Origin: an uncultured Oscillospiraceae bacterium | GTDB lineage: Bacteria; Bacillota; Clostridia; Oscillospirales; Acutalibacteraceae | Assembly (NCBI GenBank): GCA_949289045.1 | Contig: CASEMN010000001.1 | Coordinates: forward strand, 124,001-188,000 | Direction: 5' to 3' | Length of the DNA: 64,000 bases | Shown here: piece after piece, positions 19,014-27,781 of the stretch | Position numbering within the stretch: position 1 is the stretch's first letter | Layout of the letters: each line of letters starts with the position of its first letter | Position numbers and translations under genes: made by a program | Notes under the pieces: generated by a model | Seen by the model: only the letters and a program-made list of their open reading frames with translations | What the model was told of the DNA's origin: nothing | Database searches by the model: none

Positions 19014-19376
19014 TTATTTTTTGTTAAGCTTATAAACTGTTTTTCCGTTTTCCTTAATCTCAATTATTTCTTTTTGGGTAACAAGGTATGGAAGAAGCAA
19101 ATCAATAAACTCATCAGGATTTGTAACGGCTATTGTGCGTTTTGAAAAAATAGGTGTTGCTTTAAGGTCTTTAATAAGCTCACGAAGTTCGAAGCGTGTC
19201 ATTCCTTCGTTTTGGCGCAATGCCTTTTTGATTACAGAAGCTCCTTTGGAATAAAGAAACTTGGTGTCATCTTTTGCAGCTCGCTGAGATCGAATAATAC
19301 CCAAACCATATATTATCATTGTTGCAACCATGAACATCAGGACATATGGGAGATAGGAGAGGATTTCTTTCAGCAT
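19014..19376 (-). CDS. Small membrane-anchored protein with winged-helix-like domain
   Basis: A 120-residue protein with one N-terminal membrane segment (about residues 6-26, YLPYVLMFMVATMIIYGLGI). Its soluble part has a winged-helix-like pattern (KALRQNEGMTRFELRELI, KTVYKLNKK). Its ATG overlaps the stop of the PqqD-like gene and AAGGAGA lies seven bases upstream, so the two are coupled. Function is unknown. It faces the GNAT gene tail to tail, with stops five bases apart. Confidence 0.55.
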   Translation of the reverse strand: MLKEILSYLPYVLMFMVATMIIYGLGIIRSQRAAKDDTKFLYSKGASVIKKALRQNEGMTRFELRELIKDLKATPIFSKRTIAVTNPDEFIDLLLPYLVTQKEIIEIKENGKTVYKLNKK

Positions 19377-19726
19377 TCTGATGTCTCCTTCCATATGATA
19401 AATCCGTTATCACGCAGAATCTCTAAAAACTTAATTACACGTTCAAGAGCCTTTTCCATATCGGGATAGGCTTTTTCTGTTGCCAAAGCAACATCATACA
19501 CATTTTTTATGCCATCAATTTCATTCCACACAAAACTTCCGTATTCATCCATTTTTAGCTGACTTACGCGAGGTTTATGAAAAAACTTTTGAGCAACTTT
19601 ATGGTAGAAACCTGTCCATTCTTTAAATAAAACAATAAATCCGTCTTCATTTGTCTTAAACTCAACTTCTGGATTTTTAACAGGTATAAATTCAAGATAG
19701 TTTTGTTTCTTTGATTTACGGGACAT
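19370..19726 (-). CDS. PqqD-like peptide-binding domain protein
   Basis: A 118-residue protein in which LKMDEYGSFVWNEIDGIKNV and LERVIKFLEILRDNGFI match PqqD-type RiPP recognition elements, which present precursor peptides to modifying enzymes. No radical SAM or other maturase and no precursor peptide is visible nearby. In this setting, next to an OPT peptide transporter, it may have a different peptide-binding role. AAGGAG precedes the ATG by nine bases. Confidence 0.6.
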   Translation of the reverse strand: MSRKSKKQNYLEFIPVKNPEVEFKTNEDGFIVLFKEWTGFYHKVAQKFFHKPRVSQLKMDEYGSFVWNEIDGIKNVYDVALATEKAYPDMEKALERVIKFLEILRDNGFIIWKETSEC

Positions 19727-19750
19727 ATGTCTATGCTCCTTTCAAGTAAA

Positions 19751-19779
19751 ACCGGTCTGCTCGTAAAGAACAGACCGGT
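19751..19779 (-). terminator. Terminator after the OPT transporter gene
   Basis: Stem ACCGGTCTG with its complement; on the minus strand it is followed by TTTTAC. It lies between the OPT gene and the PqqD-like gene, suggesting partial rather than full co-transcription. Confidence 0.7.
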
Positions 19780-19800
19780 AAGAAAAATTACAGAAACAGA

Positions 19801-21699
19801 TTATTTTTCAGTACTCTTCTGTTTCTTGCCTACGCAAACATATGCAAGAGAGGCAAGAAGAAGAGCGAAAACAATCAAACCGCCGATTTTTCCGATTGAA
19901 AAATATTTGGAGAAATCAATGTCAACTTTAAATGCGGCAAGAGCTGCAAGAATGATTCCCATAAGACCCTCGCCGGCGATAAGACCGGATGTGTAAAGTG
20001 TACCTCTGTCAGTGCTCTTCTTACGTTCTTCGTCGGAAACACCCTTGCGGCGGTCAACAAACCAGCGTACAACACCGCCGGCCATAATTCCGGCACTAAG
20101 GCTGAAGGGAAGATACATACCGACAGCAAAAGGCATAACTGGAATTTTAAGAATTTCAATTACAATTGCAATGAATACGCCTATAAGGATAAGTGCCCAT
20201 GGAAGCTGAGCGTTCATAATACCCTCAACGAGCATTTTCATCATGGTTGCCTGAGGAGCTGGAATTTCCTTTCCGCCGAATTCCCAAGCAGAGTTGAGAA
20301 GATAAAGTACAAATCCGATAGATGCAGCGGAAACAACAACACCGATAATTTCACCGATCTGCTGTTTCTTAGGTGTAGCGCCTACGATGAAACCGGTTTT
20401 GAGATCCTGTGAGCAGTCTCCGGCAATAGCTGCGATAACACATATAATACCGCCGATTGCGATAGCGCCTGTCATACCGGTAACACCTGTTGTACCGGTT
20501 GATTTAAGCAAAATTGTAGTGATAATAATTGTAGCAATAGCCATACCCGAAACAGGGTTGTTGGATGAACCGATAAGACCGACCATACGTGAAGAAACAG
20601 TTGCAAAGAAGAAACCAAAAATAACTACAATGCAAGCACCCAAAAGATTTATAGGGAAAGCGGGAAGCAGCCAGATTGCGATAGCAACAACAATCATTGT
20701 TATAATAAGCACAGGCATAGGGATATCTTTTTCTGTTCTGAGAGAAGATGTTTTGGCAGAACCCTTTCCCATACTCTGCATAGCTTTTTTGAAAGTTTTA
20801 ACAATAAGAGGCATACTCTTAATAAGGCTGATAATGCCGCCGGTAGCAACGGCTCCTGCGCCGATGTACTTAACATAAGTTTCCCAAAGATCACTAGGGG
20901 AAAGCGTAGAGATAGGATTTGTACCGGGGAAAATTGTGGCATTTGCTCCGAAAAGAGCGATAAGCGGCATAATTACAAACCAGCTTAAAGCGCCGCCAGC
21001 AAAGAGATAGCTAGAAATTTTAGTTCCGCAGATATAACCGACACCGGCAAGAGCAGGGAGAACCTGAATGCCTACTGATGAACCTTTATAAGAGGAAATA
21101 TCATAGCCGATTTCACTGGGAAAGACTTTGAATCCATCAGTGATAAGCTTGTAAAGAGCGGAGATACCGAGACCGGCAAAAACAATACCAGCTTTACTTC
21201 CGCCTTCTTCACCTGCAAGTAAAACTTCTGCACAGGCTGTGCCTTCAGGGAATGGGAGGGTGCCGTGTTCTTCAACTATGAGAGCCTGACGAAGAGGCAC
21301 CATAAATACAACGCCGAGTATACCGCCCACAAGAGCTACAAGGAAAAGTGTAAGAATACTTGGTGCGCTGATAGTGCCCTCTTTAGCCCAAATGAAAAGG
21401 GCGGGCAGAGTGAAGATTGCACCTGCTGCTACAGATTCACCGGCAGAACCGATAGTCTGTACCATGTTGTTTTCAAGAATAGAATCTCTGCGTAAAATAA
21501 TTCTGATAATACCCATTGATAAAACAGCAGCCGGAATCGAAGCTGAAATTGTCATACCAACGCGTAATCCCAGATAAGCGTTTGCCGCACCGAATACAAC
21601 AGCGAGAATTATACCTATAATAATAGATGTCACTGTAAATTCCGGAACAATGCGGTCAGCCGCTATATACGGCTTAAAGTCGTTGTTCTTATTTGACAT
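19801..21699 (-). CDS. OPT-family oligopeptide transporter
   Basis: A 632-residue polytopic membrane protein with about 14-16 hydrophobic segments. Hallmarks are GAANAYLGLRVGMTISASIPAAVLS near residues 40-64 and GEGLMGI near the C-terminus. OPT proteins import peptides or metal chelates by proton symport. The ATG at 21699 follows AAAGGG; an upstream TTG is rejected. The adjacent PepD-type peptidase supports peptide import and hydrolysis as the shared task. Confidence 0.9.
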   Translation of the reverse strand: MSNKNNDFKPYIAADRIVPEFTVTSIIIGIILAVVFGAANAYLGLRVGMTISASIPAAVLSMGIIRIILRRDSILENNMVQTIGSAGESVAAGAIFTLPALFIWAKEGTISAPSILTLFLVALVGGILGVVFMVPLRQALIVEEHGTLPFPEGTACAEVLLAGEEGGSKAGIVFAGLGISALYKLITDGFKVFPSEIGYDISSYKGSSVGIQVLPALAGVGYICGTKISSYLFAGGALSWFVIMPLIALFGANATIFPGTNPISTLSPSDLWETYVKYIGAGAVATGGIISLIKSMPLIVKTFKKAMQSMGKGSAKTSSLRTEKDIPMPVLIITMIVVAIAIWLLPAFPINLLGACIVVIFGFFFATVSSRMVGLIGSSNNPVSGMAIATIIITTILLKSTGTTGVTGMTGAIAIGGIICVIAAIAGDCSQDLKTGFIVGATPKKQQIGEIIGVVVSAASIGFVLYLLNSAWEFGGKEIPAPQATMMKMLVEGIMNAQLPWALILIGVFIAIVIEILKIPVMPFAVGMYLPFSLSAGIMAGGVVRWFVDRRKGVSDEERKKSTDRGTLYTSGLIAGEGLMGIILAALAAFKVDIDFSKYFSIGKIGGLIVFALLLASLAYVCVGKKQKSTEK

Positions 21700-21834
21700 A
21701 TTCAAAAACCCTTTCTTCTTTTTTCCCTCAATAGGGTATAAGTTATGAATAAATTATAACATTTTTCAACGTAAAGGGCATCACTTATTTGACAAAACTT
21801 TGTTTTTGATAAAAAACGACAAAAACACTTTGAG

Positions 21835-23292
21835 TTATTGTGCAATTTGTTTAAGGACGTCTGTAAGAAGCATGTAAAAGCGTTCGAAAGAATCAAGTGG
21901 TAAATATTCATCCGGAGTATGACAGCCTCTAATTGTAGGACCTACTGCTATTGCGTCAAGTCCTGGTATTGCATCTGAGAAGAGGCCACATTCAAGACCG
22001 GCGTGGATTGCTTCAATTTTAAGTTCTTTTTTAAATAATCTTTTGTAGCTTTCACAGAACACGTCGCGTATTGGGGAGTTTTCAGCAAAAGACCAGCCCG
22101 GATATTGTCCCGCAATTTCAGTGTTAAAACCAAAAGTGTCGGCGAGAAGTTCAAGAACATCTTTTGTTTCCTCCTGAAGAGAGGAGACAGAACTTCTGGG
22201 GGCGAAAACAAGGTACATTTTATCATCTGATGTGCTGACTATACCTAAGTTGAGAGAAGTTACTACAAAATATCCCTGTTTGGGGTTGCGGCGACGAACT
22301 CCGTTGGGCGCAAGACAAACTGCATTAATTAAAGCTTTAGTATCCTCAGAAGAAAAAACAGACATCTTGCTGTTTTCAGTTACTTCAACGGTGTATTTAA
22401 AATCAGGTTCCGACGGTAAAATTTCGTCACCGAATTCTTCACACATTTTTTTTGCCGTTTGAGCTGCAAGTTTTGCTTCATTGAAATTTGCAAAACAAAC
22501 AGCAGCTTCACATTCACGGGGAATGGCGTTGTCTTTATTTCCACCATTAAACGATACGAGTTTAGATTGTCTGTTTTGTGAAATACGGTATAAAATACGA
22601 GCCATGAGCTTATTTGCATTGTATCTTTCTTTATCTATATCTGTGCCCGAATGCCCGCCGAGAAGGCCCGAAAATGATATTTTTATAACTGAACCGCTGA
22701 CAGTTTCCTTATCAGCTTTTTTAGAAAGAGTATATCTCATTCCACCTGCACAACTGACAGTTGCTACGCCTTCTTCCTCAGAGTCAAGGTTTATCATTGT
22801 ACGTGCTTTCAGGAGGGATTTGTCAAGTGAAACTGCTCCGTTGAGACCTACTTCTTCTTCTGTCGTAAATACACATTCTATTGGAGGATGCTGCAGTGTG
22901 TTGTTGTCAAGAATTGTCATCATGAGTGCAACAGCAGCACCATTATCTCCTCCAAGAGTAGTACCGTTAGCACGAAGAACACCGTTTTCAACAATCAAAT
23001 CGATGCCATCTTTGTCAAAGTCATGTATAACATCGGCTTTTTTTTCACAGACCATGTCAAGATGCCCCTGAAGCATTACGGCAGGTTTGTCCTCTGCTCC
23101 AGCAGAAGCTGGCTTTTTAATAACAACATTATTTGCGTTATCCTGATATACTTCAAGATTTCTTGCTTTTGCAAAGCTAACTAAAAAATCACTTATGGCT
23201 TTTTCGTTTCCTGAACTTCTCGGAATTGCACTGATATCTTCGAAAAAGCGAAAAAGAGATTCAGGCTTGTATCCTTTGATTTTGTATTCCAT
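21835..23292 (-). CDS. pepD: Aminoacyl-histidine dipeptidase-like M20 peptidase (PepD)
   Basis: A 485-residue M20-family zinc peptidase. Metal motifs include LQGHLDMVCEK (H and D ligands, about residue 80), GGDNGAAVALMM, the catalytic pair TTEEEVGLNGA and the late IHAGLECGLF. Length fits PepD/cytosol nonspecific dipeptidase. The ATG at 23292 has AAGGAG nine bases upstream; a longer in-frame start is rejected. It is upstream of and parallel to the OPT gene (135-base gap), so imported peptides may be its substrates. Confidence 0.88.
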   Translation of the reverse strand: MEYKIKGYKPESLFRFFEDISAIPRSSGNEKAISDFLVSFAKARNLEVYQDNANNVVIKKPASAGAEDKPAVMLQGHLDMVCEKKADVIHDFDKDGIDLIVENGVLRANGTTLGGDNGAAVALMMTILDNNTLQHPPIECVFTTEEEVGLNGAVSLDKSLLKARTMINLDSEEEGVATVSCAGGMRYTLSKKADKETVSGSVIKISFSGLLGGHSGTDIDKERYNANKLMARILYRISQNRQSKLVSFNGGNKDNAIPRECEAAVCFANFNEAKLAAQTAKKMCEEFGDEILPSEPDFKYTVEVTENSKMSVFSSEDTKALINAVCLAPNGVRRRNPKQGYFVVTSLNLGIVSTSDDKMYLVFAPRSSVSSLQEETKDVLELLADTFGFNTEIAGQYPGWSFAENSPIRDVFCESYKRLFKKELKIEAIHAGLECGLFSDAIPGLDAIAVGPTIRGCHTPDEYLPLDSFERFYMLLTDVLKQIAQ

Positions 23293-23539
23293 ACGTAAAA
23301 ACTCCTTATTTAGAAAGTAGAAAGCTATAAATCGCCAGCGTTCAGCGTTCATTAGATAACGATAATATTTTATCATAAGTTATTGAGAAAGACAAATTCC
23401 TTTAATATTGCAATTTTCAGTTATATTTTGACAACTTGATAGTTTAATATGCCGTAATTAAATATTATTTTGAAAAGGTGATAGGTTTTTATTAAGTTTA
23501 ACTGCAGATTCAGATAAAGAATAAAAATTTAAATTTTTG

Positions 23540-23568
23540 TTGACAAACTATACAGAAGATGGTATTAT
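23540..23568 (+). promoter_or_regulatory. tRNA operon promoter
   Basis: Consensus TTGACA (23540-23545), 17-base spacer, TATTAT (23563-23568), about 45 bases before the first tRNA. The AT-rich gap 23293-23539 shows no gene. Confidence 0.85.
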
Positions 23569-23612
23569 ATCTCTTGCTGATGTCGCTGAAACAGTTCAGA
23601 TGATATTCATGC

Positions 23613-23689
23613 GGGCCATTAGCTCAGTTGGTTAGAGCAACCGGCTCATAACCGGTCGGTCCGGGGTTCGAGTCCCTGATGGCCCACCA
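23613..23689 (+). tRNA. tRNA with CAT anticodon (elongator Met or Ile2)
   Basis: A 77-base cloverleaf: acceptor GGGCCAT/ATGGCCC, D-arm GCTCAGTTGGTTAGAGC, anticodon loop CTCATAA with CAT at 23647-23649, T-loop GGTTCGAGTCC, discriminator A and encoded CCA. It is not the initiator type. Whether C34 is modified to lysidine (Ile) cannot be decided here. Confidence 0.93.
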
Positions 23690-23694
23690 TTTTT

Positions 23695-23770
23695 AGGGGT
23701 ATAGCTCAGTTGGTAGAGCAGCGGTCTCCAAAACCGCGTGCCGAGGGTTCAAGTCCTTCTGCCCCTGCCA
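23695..23770 (+). tRNA. tRNA-Trp (CCA anticodon)
   Basis: A 76-base cloverleaf with acceptor AGGGGTA/TGCCCCT, anticodon loop CTCCAAA (CCA at 23728-23730), a T-arm and an encoded CCA end. It is five bases after the first tRNA and shares its promoter. Confidence 0.95.
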
Positions 23771-23800
23771 TCAAAAGGGTACGAAAAAGATGTACCCGGC

Positions 23801-23828
23801 AAAAAGCCCGATTTTATCGGGCTTTTTT
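23801..23828 (+). terminator. Terminator of the tRNA operon
   Basis: A 12-bp stem AAAAAGCCCGAT with its complement and a three-base loop, ending in a T-run. It is the last clearly chromosomal feature before composition changes. Confidence 0.9.
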
Positions 23829-23932
23829 GCTGCCCAAAAGCCGTTTTTCAAAGTTTCAAATTCGTAGATGAAAAAACGGCTTTTTCCCTTTGAAGATAGA
23901 TACGAACCTAAGTAACAACCGAATACAGAACA

Positions 23933-24021
23933 AGGACGGCAGATAGTAACAAACGCTACCTGCCGATTTTTGTTGTCCTCGGAGCCAATCGTTTTGAAAA
24001 GAAACGGTTGGCTCTTTTTTT
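23933..24021 (+). promoter_or_regulatory. Structured leader before the first ICE gene (possible attenuator)
   Basis: Two hairpins precede the gene at 24046. The first pairs CGGCAGATAG (23937-23946) with CTACCTGCCG (23956-23965), with AGGAC/GTCCT able to close an outer stem (23933-23937 with 23975-23979). The second is a 13-bp stem (23982-23994 with 24002-24014) followed by seven to eight Ts, a strong intrinsic terminator. A terminator 24 bases before a start codon at the head of a very long operon suggests attenuation, or isolation from chromosomal transcription. Confidence 0.55.
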
Positions 24022-24045
24022 ATTTCACAGACAAGGAGCAAGACG

Positions 24046-24741
24046 ATGATCTTTTCAGATTCACCCCAGCAAAGAGCAATGGAACGGATGATGACAGCCG
24101 TTCCGAGATTTTGGCCCAAAGGAGGCGGCATAATGGTGCTTCACCATTTTGAGTACACGGCAGAAATGTGCGACTGCCGGTACTGCCCATATTACCGCGG
24201 AAAAAGAAAATGCACAGTCAGCCAATGCCCATGCATTGAGGAACGGATCACTGCCGGAGCAGCAAGCCGAGCCGAGGTCATGGCTGAGACAATGAATGAC
24301 ATCCACAACGCCGCCTTTCGCAGACGGCTCAATCAATTTATCAATGAAAGCGAGGAACTCCATATGAACTTCAGAAACGAAAAACACAGGCTGGCCTTTG
24401 TTGAGGCAATCCGCAAGCTCGACAAGAAGAACTTCGCCTTGATGTCTGCCATCTATCTGCTGACCGCCGACCACAAGCTTTGGATGCAAATCAGACACTT
24501 CGTGGAACGCAACGAGATCAAGTTCGACCGCTTCAAGCCAAAGGACAGCACCGAGAACGGATATACCCTCCTCTGCTGTGCCAAAGACCTCTACCTCGGA
24601 ACGAAGCACATCACCATCAGCGATCTCGCCGATACCGAACTGATCGCTCCCAGGATGTTCGCTCTCATTTGCAACGCTATGGCAATCCGCAGATTCGGCC
24701 TTGGCGCCATTCAATATAAGGAAAGGACAGCTCAAAAATGA
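24046..24741 (+). CDS. ICE protein with Cys cluster and DUF6075-like domain
   Basis: A 231-residue protein whose role is unknown. Residues of about 40-68 hold a dense Cys cluster (CDCRYC, YYRGKRKC, CPCIEE) likely to bind zinc. The C-terminal 120 residues (AIYLLTADHKLW, LCCAKDLYLG, MAIRRFG) resemble DUF6075. Two starts are plausible: ATG 24046 with AAGGAG and ATG 24133 with the stronger AAAGGAGG. The longer form is listed. It is the first gene of the ICE run and its stop overlaps the next start (ATGA). Confidence 0.55.
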   Translation: MIFSDSPQQRAMERMMTAVPRFWPKGGGIMVLHHFEYTAEMCDCRYCPYYRGKRKCTVSQCPCIEERITAGAASRAEVMAETMNDIHNAAFRRRLNQFINESEELHMNFRNEKHRLAFVEAIRKLDKKNFALMSAIYLLTADHKLWMQIRHFVERNEIKFDRFKPKDSTENGYTLLCCAKDLYLGTKHITISDLADTELIAPRMFALICNAMAIRRFGLGAIQYKERTAQK

Positions 24742-25892
24742 TCAAAATCAGAATCAAAAACGCCGATCACGAGATCGACGTTCAGTTTCCCATCAGCGAA
24801 AACGAACTGTACGCAAAGCTGGCTGAGATCCACGCCATCGAAGGAAAGGACGCCCCGCAGTCAGCCTTTGTGACAGAGGTCTACTGGCCGGAGGAGTTCT
24901 CCATGCTGAAAGACCGCTTCGCAAATCTGGACGAGCTGAACTACCTCGCCAGGAGGATGGAGAGCTTCGACTACCACGAATACGATCAGTTCCTCATCGG
25001 CATCGCCAAACTGGAAAACCCCACCGAGAAGGATCTCATCAATCTGACCTTCAACCTCGACCACTTCACGCTGTGCAAGGATGTCAGCAACTATGGAAAG
25101 ATCGGCAGAGAGTATGTGATGAATACGGAAGGCGCCGTTCCCGCCCACGACGAGGATGATCCGAAATACGCTGCCATCGGCAAGGATCTTATCGACCGAG
25201 GACTGGCACAGATCACCGCAAAAGGACTGCTCATCTACAATCCCTTCGACGAGCTGACCGAGGTATACGACGGTCAGACCTTCCCCGAATACTTCTATGA
25301 GAATACCCTTGCCAGCGCAGAGGTCAGCTACAACGGCCGTACCGAGCTGCTCCTGCTCCCCGGTGAAGAACTCGCAATCCAGAAGGCGCTTGCCCGTCTC
25401 GGCGCTCCTTCCGACAGCGACTGTGAAATCAAGTTCTGCCTTAACCAAGGAGAGGATGACGCCTGGGAGGAACGCATCGAAGGCATCATCCGCAGTGAAG
25501 GACTGTATGAGGCAAACAAAATGCTCCGCTCGCTGGACATCGGCGATATGGATTGGGGCAAGCTGACCGCCGCCGTCGAACTTGCTGATGTAAAGAGCGC
25601 CGCCAACATTGCTGCCGTCGCAGAGCATCTTGGCGAGTTTGCCTTTATTCCTGACGCAAAGAGCGAATCCGACATCGGCCACTTTCTCGTGGACAATGTA
25701 GAAGAATACGAGATGAACATCGAAATGGAGGAATACTTCGACTTCTCCGGTTTCGGAGAGTATTTCGCCGAGGAACACGACGGACAGTTTGTGAACGGCG
25801 GCTTCGTGTATTTCGACAGCGACAGATCCTTGGATGAGTTTCTCGAAGAACTCGAGTCCGAGGACGAAGGCATGGATATGGGAGGAATGTGA
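24738..25892 (+). CDS. ArdA-like antirestriction protein (copy 1)
   Basis: A 384-residue, very acidic protein. LDELNYLARRMESFDYHEYDQF and the later DFSGFGEYFAEEHDGQFVNGG segment resemble ArdA, a DNA mimic that blocks type I restriction enzymes. It is longer than classical ArdA (about 165) and seems to carry extra modules between these segments. It is paralogous to the gene at 29535 (shared DLIN-T/Y-LD and EVYDG segments). It ends EDEGMDMGGM, one of the shared ICE tails. The tail codons GGAGGA also serve as the ribosome binding site of the next gene. Confidence 0.65.
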   Translation: MIKIRIKNADHEIDVQFPISENELYAKLAEIHAIEGKDAPQSAFVTEVYWPEEFSMLKDRFANLDELNYLARRMESFDYHEYDQFLIGIAKLENPTEKDLINLTFNLDHFTLCKDVSNYGKIGREYVMNTEGAVPAHDEDDPKYAAIGKDLIDRGLAQITAKGLLIYNPFDELTEVYDGQTFPEYFYENTLASAEVSYNGRTELLLLPGEELAIQKALARLGAPSDSDCEIKFCLNQGEDDAWEERIEGIIRSEGLYEANKMLRSLDIGDMDWGKLTAAVELADVKSAANIAAVAEHLGEFAFIPDAKSESDIGHFLVDNVEEYEMNIEMEEYFDFSGFGEYFAEEHDGQFVNGGFVYFDSDRSLDEFLEELESEDEGMDMGGM

Positions 25893-25894
25893 GC

Positions 25895-26749
25895 ATGAAA
25901 ATCAACGCGGTCATCGAAAGCAGGGACGGCGGCACACTCGTGCTGGACTTCCCCCGCAGCATCTACGACGTGTACGAAAAGCTCCAGTCGGTGGGCATCA
26001 GAAAGTCTCCTCATCAGATCACCCTTTCTGATGAGGATGGTGATGATGTGCGCGTCAAGCTGTATTCCGAGGACGAGGTCGGAAAGCATTTGCTTCTCAC
26101 GCTCAAGGAACAGAACACGTTGGCAGACGCCAATATGCTGGCTTTCATGGTGGACAATGCCAAATCTGATTTCCGCTCCAAGCTGGAACAGAATCTGCTT
26201 CACGATCAGTACGGCTCCATGCAGGAGGTCACAGACGATATTAAGCAGATGCTCTATGAGTCCGGGCCGGTCAAGGCGGTGTTCTACTGTCCCCTCGTTG
26301 GCGAGGTGACCGATGACGAGGGCTTCAGTTCTCCCGTCGACGGTCGTTTCCTAAAGAACTATGCATGGGCTGTCGAAGAAGCCCTGGAAGCCGATACTGC
26401 CAACGATGAAATGGACATGGCCGAGTTCTTCGATGAGGATGACGGCATCAAAGAAAAGCTCGTCTCTGCAAAGTGGGGCGTGGAAACCTACTGTGGACGG
26501 CTCTTCAGCAGGATCGAGTGCAGCCTCAAGGAAGAACTCACCGATGCGGAAACCGAAATCCTCACCGACTGGATCAGCGGACAGAATTCGGACGGCTACG
26601 GAGAGCACTTCGAGCAGCAGCCGATTGATACTGAGGACGGCGATCTGTACGTCTCTTTCTGGAACGGAGGCGACAACTATTCCATCATGACTCGTGACGA
26701 GTTGGATGAGTATATAGATAATCAGGGCATGACGATGGGAGGAATGTGA
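25895..26749 (+). CDS. Acidic ICE cargo protein, unrecognised
   Basis: A 284-residue acidic protein without a family I can name. The C-terminal half has a compact pattern (WGVETYCGRLFSRIE, WISGQNSDGYGE, LYVSFWNGGDNY) seen to follow helical, charged sequence. It ends NQGMTMGGM. The ATG at 25895 lies eight bases after GGAGGA, which is inside the tail codons of the preceding gene. By context it is a cytosolic accessory protein, possibly in anti-defence; this is inference only. Confidence 0.55.
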   Translation: MKINAVIESRDGGTLVLDFPRSIYDVYEKLQSVGIRKSPHQITLSDEDGDDVRVKLYSEDEVGKHLLLTLKEQNTLADANMLAFMVDNAKSDFRSKLEQNLLHDQYGSMQEVTDDIKQMLYESGPVKAVFYCPLVGEVTDDEGFSSPVDGRFLKNYAWAVEEALEADTANDEMDMAEFFDEDDGIKEKLVSAKWGVETYCGRLFSRIECSLKEELTDAETEILTDWISGQNSDGYGEHFEQQPIDTEDGDLYVSFWNGGDNYSIMTRDELDEYIDNQGMTMGGM

Positions 26750-26752
26750 TAT

Positions 26753-27097
26753 ATGGCTGTGCTCTTTTCGGCGGTAACCCTTACCGCAGACAACAATCAG
26801 GTAGAGTTTCTCGCTGCCGGGATTCCGAGGGATGCCGACGATCTCGAGGGCTGGACTGCCTATGAGAACTTCATGGATGAGCTGGATTCCGAACAGGAAG
26901 TCAGCGTCCATGTGGAAGCCTATCTCTACGGCGAAGGTGAAACCTTCAAGGCAACGCCCGAGGAAGTGGCGTATTTCAAGATGCGAGCAGATGCAGACGA
27001 AGAATTCCTGCATGACCACTGCGACAACATCGAGGATGCGGACTTCACCATCCAATGGTCGCCGGACGAGCTGTACGGAGTGGAGCTGGAGCTATGA
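26753..27097 (+). CDS. Small acidic ICE protein, unrecognised
   Basis: A 114-residue acidic protein (ADNNQVEFLAAGIPRD, EEVAYFKMRADADEEFL). It shows no known motif. It ends VELEL, lacking the Met/Gly form of the shared tail though still acidic then hydrophobic. Its stop overlaps the next start (ATGA), so translation is coupled. Confidence 0.55.
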   Translation: MAVLFSAVTLTADNNQVEFLAAGIPRDADDLEGWTAYENFMDELDSEQEVSVHVEAYLYGEGETFKATPEEVAYFKMRADADEEFLHDHCDNIEDADFTIQWSPDELYGVELEL

Positions 27098-27774
27098 CGG
27101 CAGAAAAGAAAGACCGCAAGCCGATCAAGATCAAGAACCTTGCAGATCTCAAGCGGCATATTAAGCTCGGAACCGAGCTGGTGGCGACGGCGCATCAATA
27201 TCACCCCGACATCGTCGGTCTCATCCGTGTAGTGACGAAGGTGCAGACCAACGGCTTCTATTCCAAGATCAAGGATCAGCCGGATCATAAATGGTCGACC
27301 TGCAATCAGGGAATGGGCTTTTGGTCACCCTTCAATAAGGCCAACGCCTATCACTTCACGGATTCCACCGTCCAAGTGCTAAACACCCGAGAGAACGACG
27401 GCAGCGTACTCTATGAAATGGAACTCTACGACAGCAAACAAAGCATGTCAGAACAGAACAAGGAGGTACCCGACATGAATGAATGGGATCGCCTGCACAG
27501 ACAGGCACAGCGATACAAGGAAGCCTATCCCCCTGGAACGAGGATCATGCTCCTCGGCACGGGAAACGATCCGAACCCCGTGGAGAGCGGCACAAGAGGA
27601 ACGGTCAGAGTCGTGGATGACATTGGCACTCTGCACTGTGATTTCGACAATGGCAGGAGCCTCGGCGTCGTCCCCGGCGAGGATTCCTTCCGCAAGCTGA
27701 CGGACGAGGAACTTGCCGAGGAACAGGCAGAAGACATGAACGAGGACGAGAGCGGCCCCGTCATGGGAATGTGA
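27094..27774 (+). CDS. DUF4314-containing ICE protein, two-domain
   Basis: A 226-residue protein. Residues 1 to about 120 are an unnamed basic domain (IKNLADLKRHIKLG). Residues of about 140-200 match DUF4314 (PPGTRIMLLG, GTRGTVRVVDDIGTLHCDFDNGRSLGVV), a beta-barrel-like domain common on ICEs. An in-frame internal ATG at 27475 has AAGGAGG eight bases upstream, so a free DUF4314 protein may also be made. It ends DESGPVMGM, a shared tail. The ATG at 27094 overlaps the previous stop. Confidence 0.7.
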   Translation: MTAEKKDRKPIKIKNLADLKRHIKLGTELVATAHQYHPDIVGLIRVVTKVQTNGFYSKIKDQPDHKWSTCNQGMGFWSPFNKANAYHFTDSTVQVLNTRENDGSVLYEMELYDSKQSMSEQNKEVPDMNEWDRLHRQAQRYKEAYPPGTRIMLLGTGNDPNPVESGTRGTVRVVDDIGTLHCDFDNGRSLGVVPGEDSFRKLTDEELAEEQAEDMNEDESGPVMGM

Positions 27775-27781
27775 GGCGCCT

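Noticed and set aside
23695..23770. tRNA-Trp as the integration site of the ICE
   Set aside because: ICEs often insert at tRNA 3' ends, but no copy of the tRNA 3' sequence was found near the integrase or elsewhere on the right, and the integrase is about 36 kb away from the tRNA. A core repeat may lie outside the window.
24061..26203. Minus-strand frames opposite the first ICE genes
   Set aside because: They overlap completely with + strand genes that have good ribosome binding sites and coupled stops; their translations look like shadow sequence.
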